Part shown: one piece after another, positions 1-12,879 of the stretch
Layout: every line of letters begins with the position of its first letter
Position numbering within the stretch: position 1 is the first letter of the stretch
NCBI GenBank assembly: GCA_037974665.1
Contig: CM075775.1
Coordinates: forward strand, 34,167,732-34,231,731
DNA: 64,000 bases
Direction of reading: 5' to 3'
Source: Ehretia macrophylla
Taxonomy: Eukaryota > Streptophyta > Magnoliopsida > Boraginales > Ehretiaceae
Program-made: the position numbers and the translations under genes
The notes under the pieces: generated by a model
Database searches by the model: none
Told to the model about the DNA's origin: nothing
What the model saw: only the letters and a program-made list of their open reading frames with translations

Positions 1-3000
1 ACGAGGCCAGGCCCGTGTATTTGCTTTGGATGCTGAGGAGCTTCCGGATACTACCGCTGTGGTAGAAGGTATTTTTCTTCTTAATGATCAGTCAGTTAAG
101 GTTTTAATTGATTCCGGGGCTTCGCATTCTTTTATTACTCCTACTTGTGCACAAAATGCTAAATTGAAACATGATAAACTGTTGCATAAGATTGTGGTCT
201 ATACTCCTATGGGTCTGAAGTTTGTTACTAGGTCTATTTGCAGAGCATGTAGTATATTTATTGAAGGTCGTGTTTTTCCTGCTGATTTGATTATCCTACC
301 CTTCAATGACTTTGAAATTATATTGGGAATGGACTGGTTAAGTAAATATTATGCCCAGCTTGATTGTAGAAAGAAGATTGTGTATCTAGAAATGCCTGAC
401 CAGCCTATACTTAAAATAGTTGGTAGTAGAAAATCTACGGGAACTCCTATTATTTCTTCTATTAGGGCATCTAAATTATTGAGCAAGGGTTGTGAGGCTT
501 ATCTTGCATATTTGATTAATCAACCTAGGGATCAATTGAAATTGAATGATGTACCTATTGTGAGGGAGTTTCCGGGGGTCTTTCCTGAGGAATTACTTGG
601 GTTACCGCCTGATAAAGAGATAGAGTTCATGATTGATTTATTGCCGGGGACTTCACCTATCTCTAGGACTCCGTACATAATGGCTCCACCTGAGTTGCAG
701 GAATTGAAAGTGCAATTGTAGGGCTTGCTTGAGAAGGGATTCATCCAGCCGAGTTCTTCACCGTGGGGTGCGCCAGTTGTCTTCGTTAAAAAGAAAGACG
801 GATCTCTTCGCCTATGCATCGATTACCGGGGTCTTAATCAGGTAACCATCAAAAATAAATATCCTTTGCCTTTAATCGAAGAGTTATTTGATCAGTTGCA
901 AGGCGCCAGGGTATTCTCTAAATTTGATCTGAGGCAGGGCTATTATCAACTGAGGATTAAGAAAGATGATGTTCCAAAAACTGCTTTCAGAACTCGATAT
1001 GGCCATTATGAGTTTGTTGTCTTGCCGTTTGGTCTTACTAATGCTCCCGCCGCATTCATGGACTTAATGCAGAGAGTATTCCGTCCTTATCTGGACCAAT
1101 TTGTGGTCATATTTATTGATGATATCCTTGTCTATTCTAAATCTGAGGCGGAACATGAACAGCATCTCAGAATTGTGTTGCAGACTATTCAGGAGCATCG
1201 GTTATTTGCAAAGTTTAACAAATGTGAATTCTGGCTTAAGCAAGTTGCTTTTCTTGGCCATATTATCTCGCATGATGGTATTTCTGTTGATCCAGCGAAG
1301 ATTGAAGTTGTGTTATCTTGGAAACGACCTGAAACTGTCACGAAAATTCGTAGCTTCCTTGGTTTAGCTGGGTATTATCGGAGGTTTGTCAAGGATTTCT
1401 CTAAGATTGCAGGGCCTTTAACTCAGCTTACTCAGAAGAAAACAGTATTTGACTGGAATGATAAATGCGAGGCCAGCTTCCAGGAATTGAAGAAGAGATT
1501 GACTACAGCTCCTATTCTTGCTTTACCTGAGGGTTATGATAATCTGGTGATCTATAGTGATGCTTCGAAGGAAGGTCTGGGTTGTGTATTGATGCAGAAT
1601 GGCCGGGTTATTGCTTATGCTTCCAGGAAACTGAAGCCTTATGAACTCAACTATCCGACTCATGATCTTGAGCTTGCAGCTATCATTCTTGCATTAAAGA
1701 AATGGCGTCATTATCTCTGGGGCAACAAATTTGAAATCTTTACAGATCATAAGAGCTTGAAATATCTGTTTTCACAGAAAGAGTTGAACATGAGGCAGAG
1801 GCGTTGGCTGGAATTACTTGAGGACTATAACTGCACTATTAACTATCTTCCAGGTAAGGCCAATATTGTTGCTGATGCTTTGAGCCGAAAGGCTACTGTT
1901 GCCAGCTTGATTATCAAGAATTGGGAATTCATGGAAGAATTGTGCTTATGGAAGCCTAGTACTTCAAATTCTGGTATTCAATTTGCAAGTTTGCAGATTC
2001 AATCTCTGTTGTTATCCAGGATTCGAGAAGCTCAACAGGCTGATCTTCAATTGTTGAAAGTCTTAGAGAATTCTAAAGGGGGAGAGTCGGATTTCAAACT
2101 GCACGACGATGGTATTCTTAAGTTCAGGGGTAGAATCTGTATTCCGAATGATCCAACTCTAAAGAAGGATATTCTTGCTGAGGCACACAGTTCTTGATAT
2201 ACTATCCATCCAGGCAGTACGAAAATGTATAAAGATTTAAAGCAGAATTTCTGGTGGAATAATATGAAGAGAGAAGTTGCTGACTATGTTGCCCGATGTC
2301 TTACTTGTCAGAAAGTTAAAGCAGAACATCAGAGACCTGCAGGGTTATTGCAGCCTTTGGCTATTCCTGTTTGGAAATGGGATCATATTACTATGGATTT
2401 CGTATCAGATTTACCGAGGTCTTCGAGGGGTAATGACTCAGTCTGGGTTATTGTGGATAGACTGACCAAGACTTCTCATTTTATTGCTAAAAAGAAGTCT
2501 GATTCTCTTGATAAACTGGTAGAGTTGTATATTGAGAATGTTGTCCGACTTCATGGAATTCCAAAGAGTATCGTGTCAGATAGAGATCCCAGATTCACCT
2601 CTCAGTTCTGGCAGAAGATTCAGAAAGCTCTGGGCACGAATTTGAATTTCAGTACAGCTTATCATCCTCAGACAGATGGTCAATCTGAGAGAACTATCTT
2701 GATCCTTGAGGATATGTTACGGGCTTGTATTCTGGACTTCGGTAAAAGTTGGGAGAAATATTTGCCACTCGCAGAGTTCGCCTATAACAATAGTTATCAA
2801 GCTACTATTGGTATGGCACCTTATGAGGCACTATATGGGCGTAAATGTCGGTCTCCTCTCTACTGGGATGATGTTGGTGAGATGAAGACTATCGACCCTA
2901 CTCTCTTACCTGAAATGAACAAAATGATTGATCAGGTGCAGCTTATCAGAAAAAGAATGCTTACAGCACAGAGCCGGCAAAAGAGTTATGCAGATAGACG

Positions 3001-3480
3001 ACGTCGTGATCTGAAATTTGCTGTGGGGGACCGGGTATTTCTGAAAATTTCTCCTCGCAAGGGTTTGATTCGGCATGGTAAAGGAGGTAAACTCAGTCCT
3101 CGATATGTGGGACCATTTGAGATAACTGAAACTGTTGGTGATTTGGCTTACCGTCTAGCTTTACCTCCCAGTCTGGGCAGAATTCATGACGTATTCCATG
3201 TTTCCATGCTTCAAAAGTATCAGCCAGATCCCTCTCACATACTTGAGCCGGAACCGCTAGAGATCAGTGAAACTTTGACCTACACAGAGAAACCTCTTCG
3301 AATTGTTGATCAGAAAGTTCAGGAGCTGAGGACTAAAAGCATTCCGATGGTTAAAGTTTTGTGGGATCATCACGGAATAGAGGATGCGACATGGGAAAGA
3401 GAGGATCAGATGCGGGAACGGTATCCAGAGTTATTCGCCGAATCATGTAAGAATTGCGTGGACGCAATTAGTTTAAGGGG
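1..3480 (+). other. pol region of the Tekay-like fossil
   Basis: The aspartic protease motif LIDSGASHSF is near base 105. Reverse transcriptase motifs include [13 protein letters not shown] near 1025 and FIDDILVYS near 1115. RNase H lies at about 1540-1880, with SDASKEGLG and DALSR. The integrase zinc-finger region starts near 2225 and its catalytic core, with DRDPRF and YHPQTDGQSER, spans about 2380-2800. A chromodomain-like end (VLWDHHGIEDATWE) is near 3360. Broken copy; described only as parts of the fossil. Confidence 0.92.
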
Positions 3481-3487
3481 GAGAGGA
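3473..3487 (+). other. Polypurine tract of the Tekay-like element
   Basis: A purine run (AAGGGGGAGAGGA) ends directly at the TGTGACGCCC start of the 3' LTR, where the plus-strand primer is expected. Confidence 0.8.
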
Positions 3488-5975
3488 TGTGACGCCCGAG
3501 TTTTAGCCATGCATTTAATTACTGTTGCATCCCTTGTTTGCGCATTTACTTCTATGCCTTATTAACTGACTTTTGTGACTACTATTCACTCCGTTTTTAA
3601 ACTGCCTTCTATTAGTTAATTAACATTTTTATTAAATCATATTAATTGTAAAAGTCGTGGGAAAAATGTGCATTTGAGCTAAAGGCGTTAGGAGGGCTCG
3701 TTTAGAAAATGATTTTTGTAGTTGAGTGAATAGTGTTACGTAACATAACTTAGAAATTTAATTAGCTAGCCTATGTTTTACACATTAGCCTCGTTTTGAG
3801 CTAGCAACGCGCGTTAAAATAAACCACCTTAAGCGCCCAACTTAACCCACCTCAAGACTTACCATTAAAAACATAACATAAGCCCATTTAGCACAAAAAC
3901 ACAAAAAAACTCAGCAGTGAACAGTGCCCAAACCCGACAGCCCCTCTCTAGTGCTTTTGGAGATTTTACTTCATCAAATCATCAATTCAAGCCAAGCCAA
4001 GCCTTGAGCAACTAGTGTAGGGTGTTTGCAAGGTCCCTAGGTGCTCCTACGCGTAGTGGTGAGGGATTTCACGACTTGTTTTTGCATTTTTAAATAGTTG
4101 CTCATTTCTTGATTTGTTGAAAATATGATTATATGCCATTGTAATTGTTATCTATGCTAATATACCATCTATATGAATGCTAGAAAACACATTTGACCCG
4201 TTGTTTCCCTTTTTAAACGGTTAGAATCGTTAGTTTGATTTATAGGGTGAATAGTGACGTTTTTCTAGGGTTTTGTGTAATTGCTCGAATTAGCTTGATT
4301 TAATACTTCTAATAGATGCCTTAGGTGTTAGTGAAGATAGCCTAATAGCCCCGTGCACTTGCATTGCCCTTAAATTGCCTAAAGATGGAAAATAGCCGAC
4401 TTTAATTTGGGGCTTTCGGGGTTAATGCGAATCCGGGTGGATTCAGTCTTCAATTCTAGTATCCTTAGGCTACCTAGGTGCTATAGATGCCTTGATATCC
4501 CTTGTTTGAAGCCCGGACAATGTAGGTGTAGTTTAAAGCCAAAAGAGGGAAATTGGGGCTTTCGGGGTAAATGCGGGCATTTGAATGAGTTAGAGGGTTG
4601 AGAGGGTACCTTGGGGGTTAGTTAGAAGGTTGGGAGAGTTTCCTTTGAAAATGAAATCATTAACTTTGGTTTGGAAGAGAAATAGTTCGAAAAACAAAGG
4701 GGTTTAGGTGCAATTTAAGTTGTCTCACACTTCTAAACCCATGTCAGGACTTCTTGAGTGTTTATATGTGATTTTAAATTGATTTGGAGCTTTTGGTATG
4801 ATTCTATGCTTATTTGGTATAAGTTCATTTGTAAACTGCTTATTAACTTCTATATTTGCTTCTATCCTAATTGTAACGAGGTCAACCTACTTTGTTGATC
4901 CTCATATGTGTTAATGCTTATATTATTGCTATTAACTTGCCATCGTTGAGTGCATTGCATAGTGGTTGCGCAACCATAGTGTCAGGGGCGGATGTGTTGA
5001 ATATCGGCTGGGCGGCAGAGGGCTTGCCGGTGGATATTCAAACTCCGTGCCCTAGTCCCTCATTCGCCTGGTCCGGAGATTGCTAGGGGATGTTGGGTCT
5101 TAGGATTCGGGGTACATCCGGAGTACACCCACTGCAGTGATTGGGGTTATGCCGGCTTATCGTGATCGTGCTCGTGGTTCGTGGATCGTGATTGAACACC
5201 AGTGAAGATTGGTGTATAGGGGATTGTTGAAACGTATCCTTTTAAATGTGTGGTTATTTAAGTTATCGTTGTTTCTTTAATTGTCTAAGTGTTATTGTTG
5301 TATGATTGTATTATATGTTGCATTGCACGCCCCGGGACTATATCCCTCACTGGGCAACAGTGGTTGCTCATACCTCGATATCTGTTTCAGGAGACGCTGT
5401 GGGTGATCCCCAGCTTGTTGATTTAGTTGAGGAAGAAGAAGTTCAGATCGAGCCTTTACCTTAGTTGCTGTGTCTGATAACTTGAGGTGGTTAATGATTT
5501 TTGCTGCTATGTGGAAGACTCATCTGATTACTTTATGTACTATTTTGTAGCCCAAGGGCTATGTATATGCTTGTTGTATAAGTCGAAGATTAGTTGGTTG
5601 GGTTGTAGCTTTGAAAGTCTATGAACTGTAATAACTTTTATTCTTGCCTTATTTCCTTGCTTGCTTGGGAATGGATGGTTAATGTAGAATGCTTTATCCT
5701 TTAAGTTGTTTTATTGATTTCCTAGAATGTCATGATTATAAAACTATGCTGACAACAAGTTCTCGCATGCTTGTGTGTTTTGGAGATATTGTGTACTCTA
5801 AGGCTCGGATGGCCTTAGAACTTTGTTGTTTATTTACGAAAAGCTTGTATTGTATTGTTGGGACCTTGTTTAAGTGTTTACAGGTTTTTAGAATGTCCAC
5901 GGTACAGAGGAGACTCTGTCCGTGTGTCGGGTCCGGACTTAACCTTTAGCTTGGGGGTTGGGTCGGGGCGTGACA
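3488..5975 (+). repeat. 3' LTR of the Tekay-like element
   Basis: About 2.49 kb, starting TGTGACGCCCGAG after the polypurine tract and ending GGGGCGTGACA. The ends give the TG...CA termini and the short inverted termini typical of plant gypsy LTRs. Copia integrase coding begins immediately after it. Small open frames inside are not genes. Confidence 0.85.
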
Positions 5976-8034
5976 CCTTCTCTCAAGAAAACTCTATATG
6001 ATCTATGGAAAGGACGTACTCCAAATATTTCACATTTTAAAGTTTTTGGATGTAAATGCTTTATCTTAAATAACAAAGATCATCTTGGTAAGTTTGATTC
6101 AAAATCCGACGAATGTATTTTTATTAGTTATTCTTCTAGAAGCAAGGCATATCGAGTTTACAATAAAAGAACCTTGGTAATTGAGAAATGTATGCATATT
6201 AATTTTGATGAAACTAACCACTTTATGTCAAGAAAAAATGAAGATAATGATGTAAGCACTCAACAAGTTGAAGAACAAGATCAACCTATTTCTACAAGTG
6301 AATAAGGTAATACATCCACAAGCAATCTAATTGATACTCCAGTTGAGGAAGAACATCCAACATCAAATGATCAAATCATATCAACAAATCAAGATCTTCC
6401 AAAATGTTTGAAATTTGTCAAAAATCATCTAAATAATCAAATTCTCGGAGATCCATCACAAGGTGTAAGAACTCGTTCCAATCTAAATACTTTTTGTGAA
6501 CATGTTGCTTTTATATCTCAAATTGAACCTAAGAATATAAAAGAAGCATTATTGGATGATGATTGGATTATTGCTATGCAAGAAGAGCTTAATCAATTCG
6601 AAAGAAATCAAGTTTAGACCTTAGTTGAAAGACCTAGTAATTACCAAATTATTGGTACAAAATGGGTTTTCCGAAACAAACTAGATGAATCCGGTAATGT
6701 AACTAGAAATAAGGCTAGATTGGTTGCACAATGATATAATCAAGAAGAATGAATAAATTATGAATAAACATTTAGACCGGTAGCTCGACTTGAATCCATT
6801 TGAATGTTGCTAGCTTATGTATGTTTTATAAACTTCAAACTTTATCAAATAGATGTCAAAAGTGCTTTTTTAAATGGTTATCTTCAAGAAGAAGTGTATG
6901 TTGAACAACCACCCAGTTTTGAAAATACAAATTTATCAAGTCATGTGTTCAAACTTCAAAAAACTCTTTATGGACTTAAATAAGCACCTAGGGCATGATA
7001 TGATAGATTAAGTAATTATCTACTTGATAACGACTTTTCTAGAGGTAAACTAGACTCTACATTATTTGTAAAAAGAAAAGCTAAAGATATCTTGCTTGTT
7101 CAAATATATGTTGATGATATTATCTTTGGTGCTACTAACTAATCTCTTTGCAAGTATTTTTTTTTAATGTATGCATAAAGAATTTGAAATGAGCATGATG
7201 GGAGAATTAAAGTTCTTCCTTGGACTTCAAATCAAACAAACAAATGAAGGAATCTTCATAAATCAAGCCAAGTACATTAAAGAACTCATCAAGAAGTACG
7301 GGTTTGAAACCTCAAAAGGAATGAGCACTCCTATGAGAACGTCAATCAAGCTTGACAAAGATGAAAAAGGTAAATTGGTTGATGAAAAACAATATCGAAA
7401 TATGATTGGAAGCCTTCTTTATTTAACTGCCTCAAGACCTGATATTATGTTTTCTGTGTGCTTATGTGCTCGTTTCCAATCTTCTCCTAGGGAATCACAC
7501 TTAAATGCTGTAAAAAAGATTGTTAGATACCTTAAAGGTACTATTGATTTAGGACTTCTTTACCTTAAAGGCACATCTTTCGAACTTTTGGGATATTCTG
7601 ATGTCGATTATGCCGGTTGTAAAATTGATAGAAAAAACACTAGTGGTAGTTTCCAATTTCTAGGACATGCTTTAGTTTCACGGTCTAGCAAGAAACAACA
7701 TAGCGTAACTCTTTCAACAACTGAAGCCGAGTATGTAGTTATGGGTAGTTGTGTTGCACAAATTCTTTGGATGAAACAAACTTTGCTTGACTTTGGTTTA
7801 GAATATGATCGTGTGCCGATCAAATGTGATAATACAAGTGCTATAAGTCTATCAAAGAATCCAATTCAACATTCTAGAACTAAGCATATTGAAATTCGTC
7901 ATCATTTTCTAAGAGATCATGTGCAAAAAAGTGATATTGAACTTGAATTTGTTGATTATTTGCATCAATTGGCTGACATTTTTACAAAACCATTGTATGA
8001 AAATCAATTTTGTGCCATTAGAAGAGAGTTATGA
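5976..8034 (+). other. Copia pol fossil: integrase end, RT, RNase H
   Basis: Copia-type signatures include YDLWKGRTPNISHFKVFGC (integrase end), WIIAMQEELNQFERNQV and YVDDIIF (reverse transcriptase), and SRPDIMFSVCLCARFQ, STTEAEYV and RTKHIEIRHHFLRDHV (RNase H region). These are diagnostic of Ty1/copia pol. The copy is decayed, with several breaks. Confidence 0.92.
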
Positions 8035-8079
8035 ATGTTTTGGGTCACTTGATTTTTGAAAAATTATATTTTTTTTGAA

Positions 8080-8220
8080 AACAGGGGATCCTGGCGTTAC
8101 TGCATTCATCCGATCGACCGGATGAAGCATGCAATGACTGGATCGCACTTCACTGTCGGGCATTACTGCCCTTATCCGATCGACCGGATCAGGGCCCTAT
8201 CGACCGGATCGCACTGGTTG
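8080..8220 (+). repeat. CpG-rich palindromic cassette, internal copy
   Basis: Two near-palindromes ATCCGATCGACCGGAT (about 8108 and 8174) and a half copy (about 8199), each with GGCRTTACT upstream, lie in the spacer between copia pol and the extra coding region. The same layout recurs in the LTR at about 10752-10872. It is a GC- and CpG-rich island in AT-rich surroundings. Function unknown. Confidence 0.75.
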
Positions 8221-8425
8221 AAAAACGAGATTTGGCTTCATTCTTTCAAAATTTATCCTACTCAACTTCAAATTCTCTCAATCCCTCTCAATCTCTTCTA
8301 TTTCAACTCATCAAATCCACTAATTCTTCATCACAAATTGATTCACAAAACATATTTATCTTCAAATCCTTGTCTTTGCATCATCAAACTCTTCAAAATC
8401 TTCACAAGAAAAGCTTTAAACTCCT

Positions 8426-9560
8426 TTGCCCACAAGGTGTTCGACGAATTTCCTCAAAGACAATCTTTCTTTAAAAGCTTCAATCTCTTGCAAATTCTCA
8501 ATGGCACCACCAAGAGCTGACTCTAGGAAGCGCAAACAAGGAGAATCTTCATCATCCAGGCCTCAAATCATAGACAATACCGATGCCTTTCCTCAACAAA
8601 ATATCTTATGGGGTAAGACTTTGGACCCTCCTACATTACTTAATGGAATTAGAATTTTGAGGATTTTCGATGCTCAAGGTTGGTTACCTATGCTAAGTTT
8701 CGTAAATAAGGGTTGTACCTTTTGGATTCGTGAATTCTACTTCTATGCAAATCTAGACTTTAACACCATGAAATTGCAAAGTCAAGTTAAAGGTAGAGTG
8801 TTAGAATTTACTGCTAGTGATATTGCTCAAGCTTTCAGAATTCCAAATCAAGGAACTAAGCTTTATTCTTACAAGGGCATGCCGGAAGGCATTCATGAGG
8901 ATCTTGAAAAATGGGTTATAGATTTTCTTTGGGAAGAAACATGGCAGAATAGCACTCAATATCCTAAGCAAAGGAAATCACCCCTGAAAAGAAGCTTCTA
9001 TTTTACATCCTTCATGAAGTCATTATGCCTAGGGAAGTTAAGGATGGTTCTATTCCAAAATTCACTGCTTTGTTGATGTATCTGATGTTTGAGGCAAAAA
9101 GAATCAATCTTCCACACATCATTATCAACCACATAGTCCACACTAAGCAAGAAGAAAACCAACTTGCAGGTGCCCTTAACACATCTTCTTGACTCTTTAG
9201 ATGTTCCCCGAGATCAAGAGTTTGAGTCTATTAGTGCTAGATCTTATCTTCTAAATCATACTAGCATCTCGTCAAAAGTTGAAGCTTCATAACAACCAAG
9301 TTTTTGATGCTCATGAGGATACAAGCGGTGATACTATTGTGTTTGAATCTCTTGATATTGATCTTGATTCCTTCAAAGATCCAATGGAAGGACAAGGCAC
9401 TGGTCGAGGTGGAACTGGTAGTTCTCGAAGAGCTGGATCATCTTCTTCTCAATCCTTCTCACATGATGAAATCATTGCTCACCTGGATACACAAGATGTT
9501 CGTTTGGATCGTATGGAGCAAATGTTAAAAACATTACATGACCACCATCTTGGTTATTAG
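8426..9560 (+). other. Post-pol coding region of the copia fossil
   Basis: Two open stretches encode a basic start (MAPPRADSRKRKQGESSSSR), a middle part with GRVLEFTASDIAQAF, and later an acidic then Ser/Gly-rich segment ending in a heptad-like HDEIIAHLDTQDVRLDRMEQ. From memory this resembles the putative plant transposon protein found after pol in SIRE-type elements; that family match is recognition and was not checked. Broken copy. Confidence 0.6.
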
Positions 9561-10028
9561 TTTGTGGATGCCTTGAGACTTGTTTTCCTTCAAATAACTT
9601 TTTAGATTTTATGTTCTACATGCGTACTCCTTTGCATTTGTTTTTAATCTTGCTTTAACATTGATTGGATACTTTGATTTGCTTATTTAATGCTTCAATT
9701 GTTTTTTGGCTTTCACTCCTCTTATGCCTATTTGCTCTTCTATAGTCTGTGAACTATATTTTGTTGATGTCAAATAGGGGGAGAAAAAGAATATTGAAAT
9801 CAGAAAAAAAATATTGAAATCCAGGATGAAAATACTTATATATGGTTGACTGACTATATATTCAGGGGGAACTTGCTTTTCATGAGCAAGCAAATGATTC
9901 AATCAAGCATAAATTGAGGGGGATACCTCAAATCTTGTTTGATTTTCCAATATTCTACTATTTCATGTCTTTTAAATTTCAATGTTTTTTAAATTTCAAT
10001 GTTTTGTCATCAGCAAAAAGGGAGAGAT
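9561..10028 (+). other. Copia 3' untranslated segment with repeated purine tracts
   Basis: Non-coding AT-rich DNA holding four G-rich purine runs (about 9776, 9865, 9917 and 10018). The last, AAAAAGGGAGAGA, abuts the LTR and is the likely priming tract. Multiple tracts are a habit of SIRE-like elements. Confidence 0.6.
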
Positions 10029-11716
10029 TGTTGATCTGAAAAGCTTATAATCTTTATTTTGATAATAACAAAACATCTTAATTATGATTTAAAATTCTTA
10101 TTTGTATCTTGGGTAAGTTATTCAAATTCGTCAACACATGATTGTCCTAAGCAAAGCCCACATCAACTTGCTCTTTCAAAATGATCAAATGCTAGCTCCA
10201 AATATATTGGATCAAAGTCAAAGTCCAATCAGAAACTATCTTAAAAGCCCAAAAGGTATTCTTATAACTTTTTCTCATTCAAATGAAGTTTCTCATGAGG
10301 AATCAAGCTATGATTACCTGAAGAAAAAGACTTGTCAACTCAAAGAAGTGAAGTTGAAGATTTGACGATAAAAAAAGAGTTACAAGAAATGAGACGTAGC
10401 GACATAAGGGGTACCGACATTACAAAATGTTGTTTGCCTAAGTATGACTTGTGTAGCTCATAATTTCTCCAAAAAGGTTTTTCATAAAAGATTTTCTATT
10501 TGCAAAATATCCTTTGAACATATATTTTCAAAAAAGTCATTACAAACTCATCTTTGAAAACCAAGACTTTTTGGATTTCAAACTCTTGTGACATAAAAAT
10601 TGTTCTATATCTTTTTGAAAATATTTTGAGATGTTAAAAAATGCCAGAAATATTTTTTTTATAAGTGCCCTCAAAAGTGTCCAAATACTTTATTATTTAA
10701 CAAATTGTTTTGGGGCTCAAAAATGTAACTTTTCAGCATTTTAAGAATTCGGGCATTACTAGCTTCATCCGGTCGATCGGATGAAGGCCACAATGCCCGA
10801 AAGAGAGCTTTGGTTCGGGCGTTACCTGTCCCATCCAGTCGACCGGATGGAGGCCTCAGCGACCGGATGGCTTAACGGGAAAATTCAAGATTTTTGCATT
10901 ATATCTGTTTTGTGTCTAACTTTTCCCTCTTTTCAAGCCATGCTCTCTCACCATCTCAAATATCTCTCCAAGCCTTAATCTTCAGATTTATAAGCAAATT
11001 CAAAGAGGTTTTCATTGAGAAATCTTGAGCTATCATTTTCATATTTTTGAGCATTCAAAGTATTCTTCAATTGTAATATCAAACTCAAATAAGACTTGCA
11101 ATTGTCATTCATTTTATCACACAATCTTTGTAATACAATTTTTCACATAGATTGAGATAATTATTGTGAGAAGAAGTATTGTAATCCTTTGTGGACTCAA
11201 AGGAAGAGAGGATAGTAGGTTAAGATTCACCTACACTTGAAGGAGCTTGTGTAACCCTTGTAGACTCAAGAGTAATTGTAGTTGGTTTTTGCTTTACCAA
11301 CATTTGAATAAGCATCTTAATGAAGAGTTGTAAATCCTAAGGGAAGAGAAGACCTTAAGTGGTGGACTAAGCCTCTGGGAGAGGGAACTACTTGAAAATC
11401 ACCGTGTTTGATTTCTCTTACTTTACTCTCTTTATTTTCAAGTCATTGACCTTCGTGTGGATATTGCTCATATTAATTATTTGATAATTGTTGAGTTATC
11501 TATTTGAAATTTATTTTTGAAGTTCTAATTGCTTATCTAGTGTTATATACTTGTGTGCTCATTAAGTGTTTGATAAATTGCCTACAAGAACTTCTACAGT
11601 ATTATCATCTTTCACTAGACATTATTTCCGCATCAAAAAAAATTTAAATTGCTTAACATTGCCAAACAACCTAATTCACCCCCCCCCCCCCCCTCTTAGG
11701 TTATCAAGGACCGACA
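10029..11716 (+). repeat. 3' LTR of the SIRE-like copia element
   Basis: Starts TGTTGATCTGAAAAGC after a purine tract. It ends near the C-homopolymer and TCTTAGGTTATCAAGG, with ...CCGACA as the likely terminus; a TTCACCCCCCCTCT stretch near the end is usual for this lineage. Length about 1.69 kb. The right boundary is good to perhaps 20 bp because no partner LTR or target duplication is visible. Confidence 0.72.
10752..10872 (+). repeat. CpG-rich palindromic cassette, LTR copy
   Basis: Contains ATCCGGTCGATCGGAT (10767-10782), the exact reverse complement of the internal-copy motif, then ATCCAGTCGACCGGAT (10833-10848) and a trailing half site GACCGGATGG. GGGCRTTAC stands before each full motif. 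Same plan as the 8080-8220 cassette. Confidence 0.75.
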
Positions 11717-12879
11717 CAGTCAAAGTTTGCTTCTCTTGACACGGTATCAACCTTGATCCTCTGAATCTTGCCTATTGTGTACATGTAGCTCTGTTTATTT
11801 TGTATGCAGATTGAATTTATCTGCATACAAGTTTTATTCTTTTTTAGATGTTTCTCTTTTGCTGCATTTAGTACAACATTTTGTTTGGTTGGTCTTGTCA
11901 AAGGTGATGGACATGTAATTTACCTTTTTTTTCTCTTCCCTCATTTGGGTGTAAAAGAAAATTAAATTTTGTGAAACCATAATAACACTCTTGGCATTTG
12001 GCTACGCTCGTTAAAAGATGTTTTTTTTTTCTTGCTATGTATATGTGTGTAAGGCTTAGACTATGATAGACTGAGATTATTTAGTTTAAGCTATTTTTTG
12101 GATTTATATAATATAGATTTGGGGATATATTAATCAAAAATAAAATAGTTTTGCAAATTAAAAATATAAGGGCATATTAAAATATTGATCGGGGAGGAAT
12201 ATATTAAAATAAAATAGTTTTACTTTTGGGGTTAGGAAAGGATATTAAGTGGGTAGAAGTTAAAGAAGTGGTAGAGCTAGAAATGAGAATGCTGTCATGC
12301 TATAGGTCAGGGATGGAATGAAAGAAGAGAAAGAAAAAGAATGAAAGAAAATCTAAGGAAATTATGAAAAAGAAAACCCTAGAAAATATAAAGTAAAAGA
12401 AATTAGAGGGTGTGTATCTCAAGAAATAGATAGGGAACGGTTGGATTATGATTAAAGAAATGTCTCAAGTAAAGTTGTTGCTTCTTTAACCCAAGGAAAT
12501 GCGCCTGCTTTCATGACACTGGTTTTTTTTGTGTGGATAAAGTCGTGACACTTCTTGAAAATGATGAGTTTGTTTATGTTACAGAATATGCCCTTTAAGA
12601 ACAGAAAGTAATGTTTTCAAAACAAAAAAAAAAAGATAAAAGAAAAAAAGTGATCGTAGGAAACAATATTATATTTCAACTAAGTTTGCACAAATGTAAA
12701 GTCGAAACAGAAGGATCAAGTTTATGCTAATGGGTTTCATAATTATTACTAATTACCAATACTAATTTTGCTTGATTATTATTTTTACTTAACACTAATA
12801 TTTTTTTGATATTGCAAAAAAATCGTGTAATATCCCAGTGCTTTGAAAATGTCGTCAAGGGGCTTAAGTTTGTGCATCA
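11717..12879. other. AT-rich intergenic DNA
   Basis: Flank to the right of the copia LTR. Purine-rich stretches occur around 12300-12420. I see no gene, RNA or clear element ends here. Confidence 0.5.

Larger units (their letters stand above)
1..5975 (+). mobile_element. Ty3/gypsy chromovirus (Tekay/Del-like), 3' part with 3' LTR
   Basis: Fossil LTR retrotransposon entering from the left edge, so its 5' LTR and gag lie outside. Domain order is protease, reverse transcriptase, RNase H, integrase and a chromodomain-like tail, which is the Ty3/gypsy order. The tail and the roughly 2.5-kb LTR fit the plant Tekay/Del lineage. A polypurine tract leads into the LTR. The element lies inside a copia element whose pol resumes right after the LTR end, so it is the younger of the two. 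The coding part is broken, with about two or more interruptions. LTR divergence, and so age, cannot be judged because the partner LTR is missing. Confidence 0.93.
5976..11716 (+). mobile_element. Ty1/copia element (SIRE/Maximus-like), 3' part with 3' LTR
   Basis: Fossil copia element, split by the Tekay insertion to its left. The visible parts are the end of integrase, reverse transcriptase, RNase H, a spacer, an extra coding region after pol, several G-rich purine tracts and a long LTR. An extra post-pol reading frame and repeated polypurine tracts are known for the SIRE/Maximus lineage. The pol and post-pol regions carry several breaks, so the copy is old and inactive. Its 5' half lies beyond the left edge, on the far side of the Tekay element. 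Confidence 0.88.
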
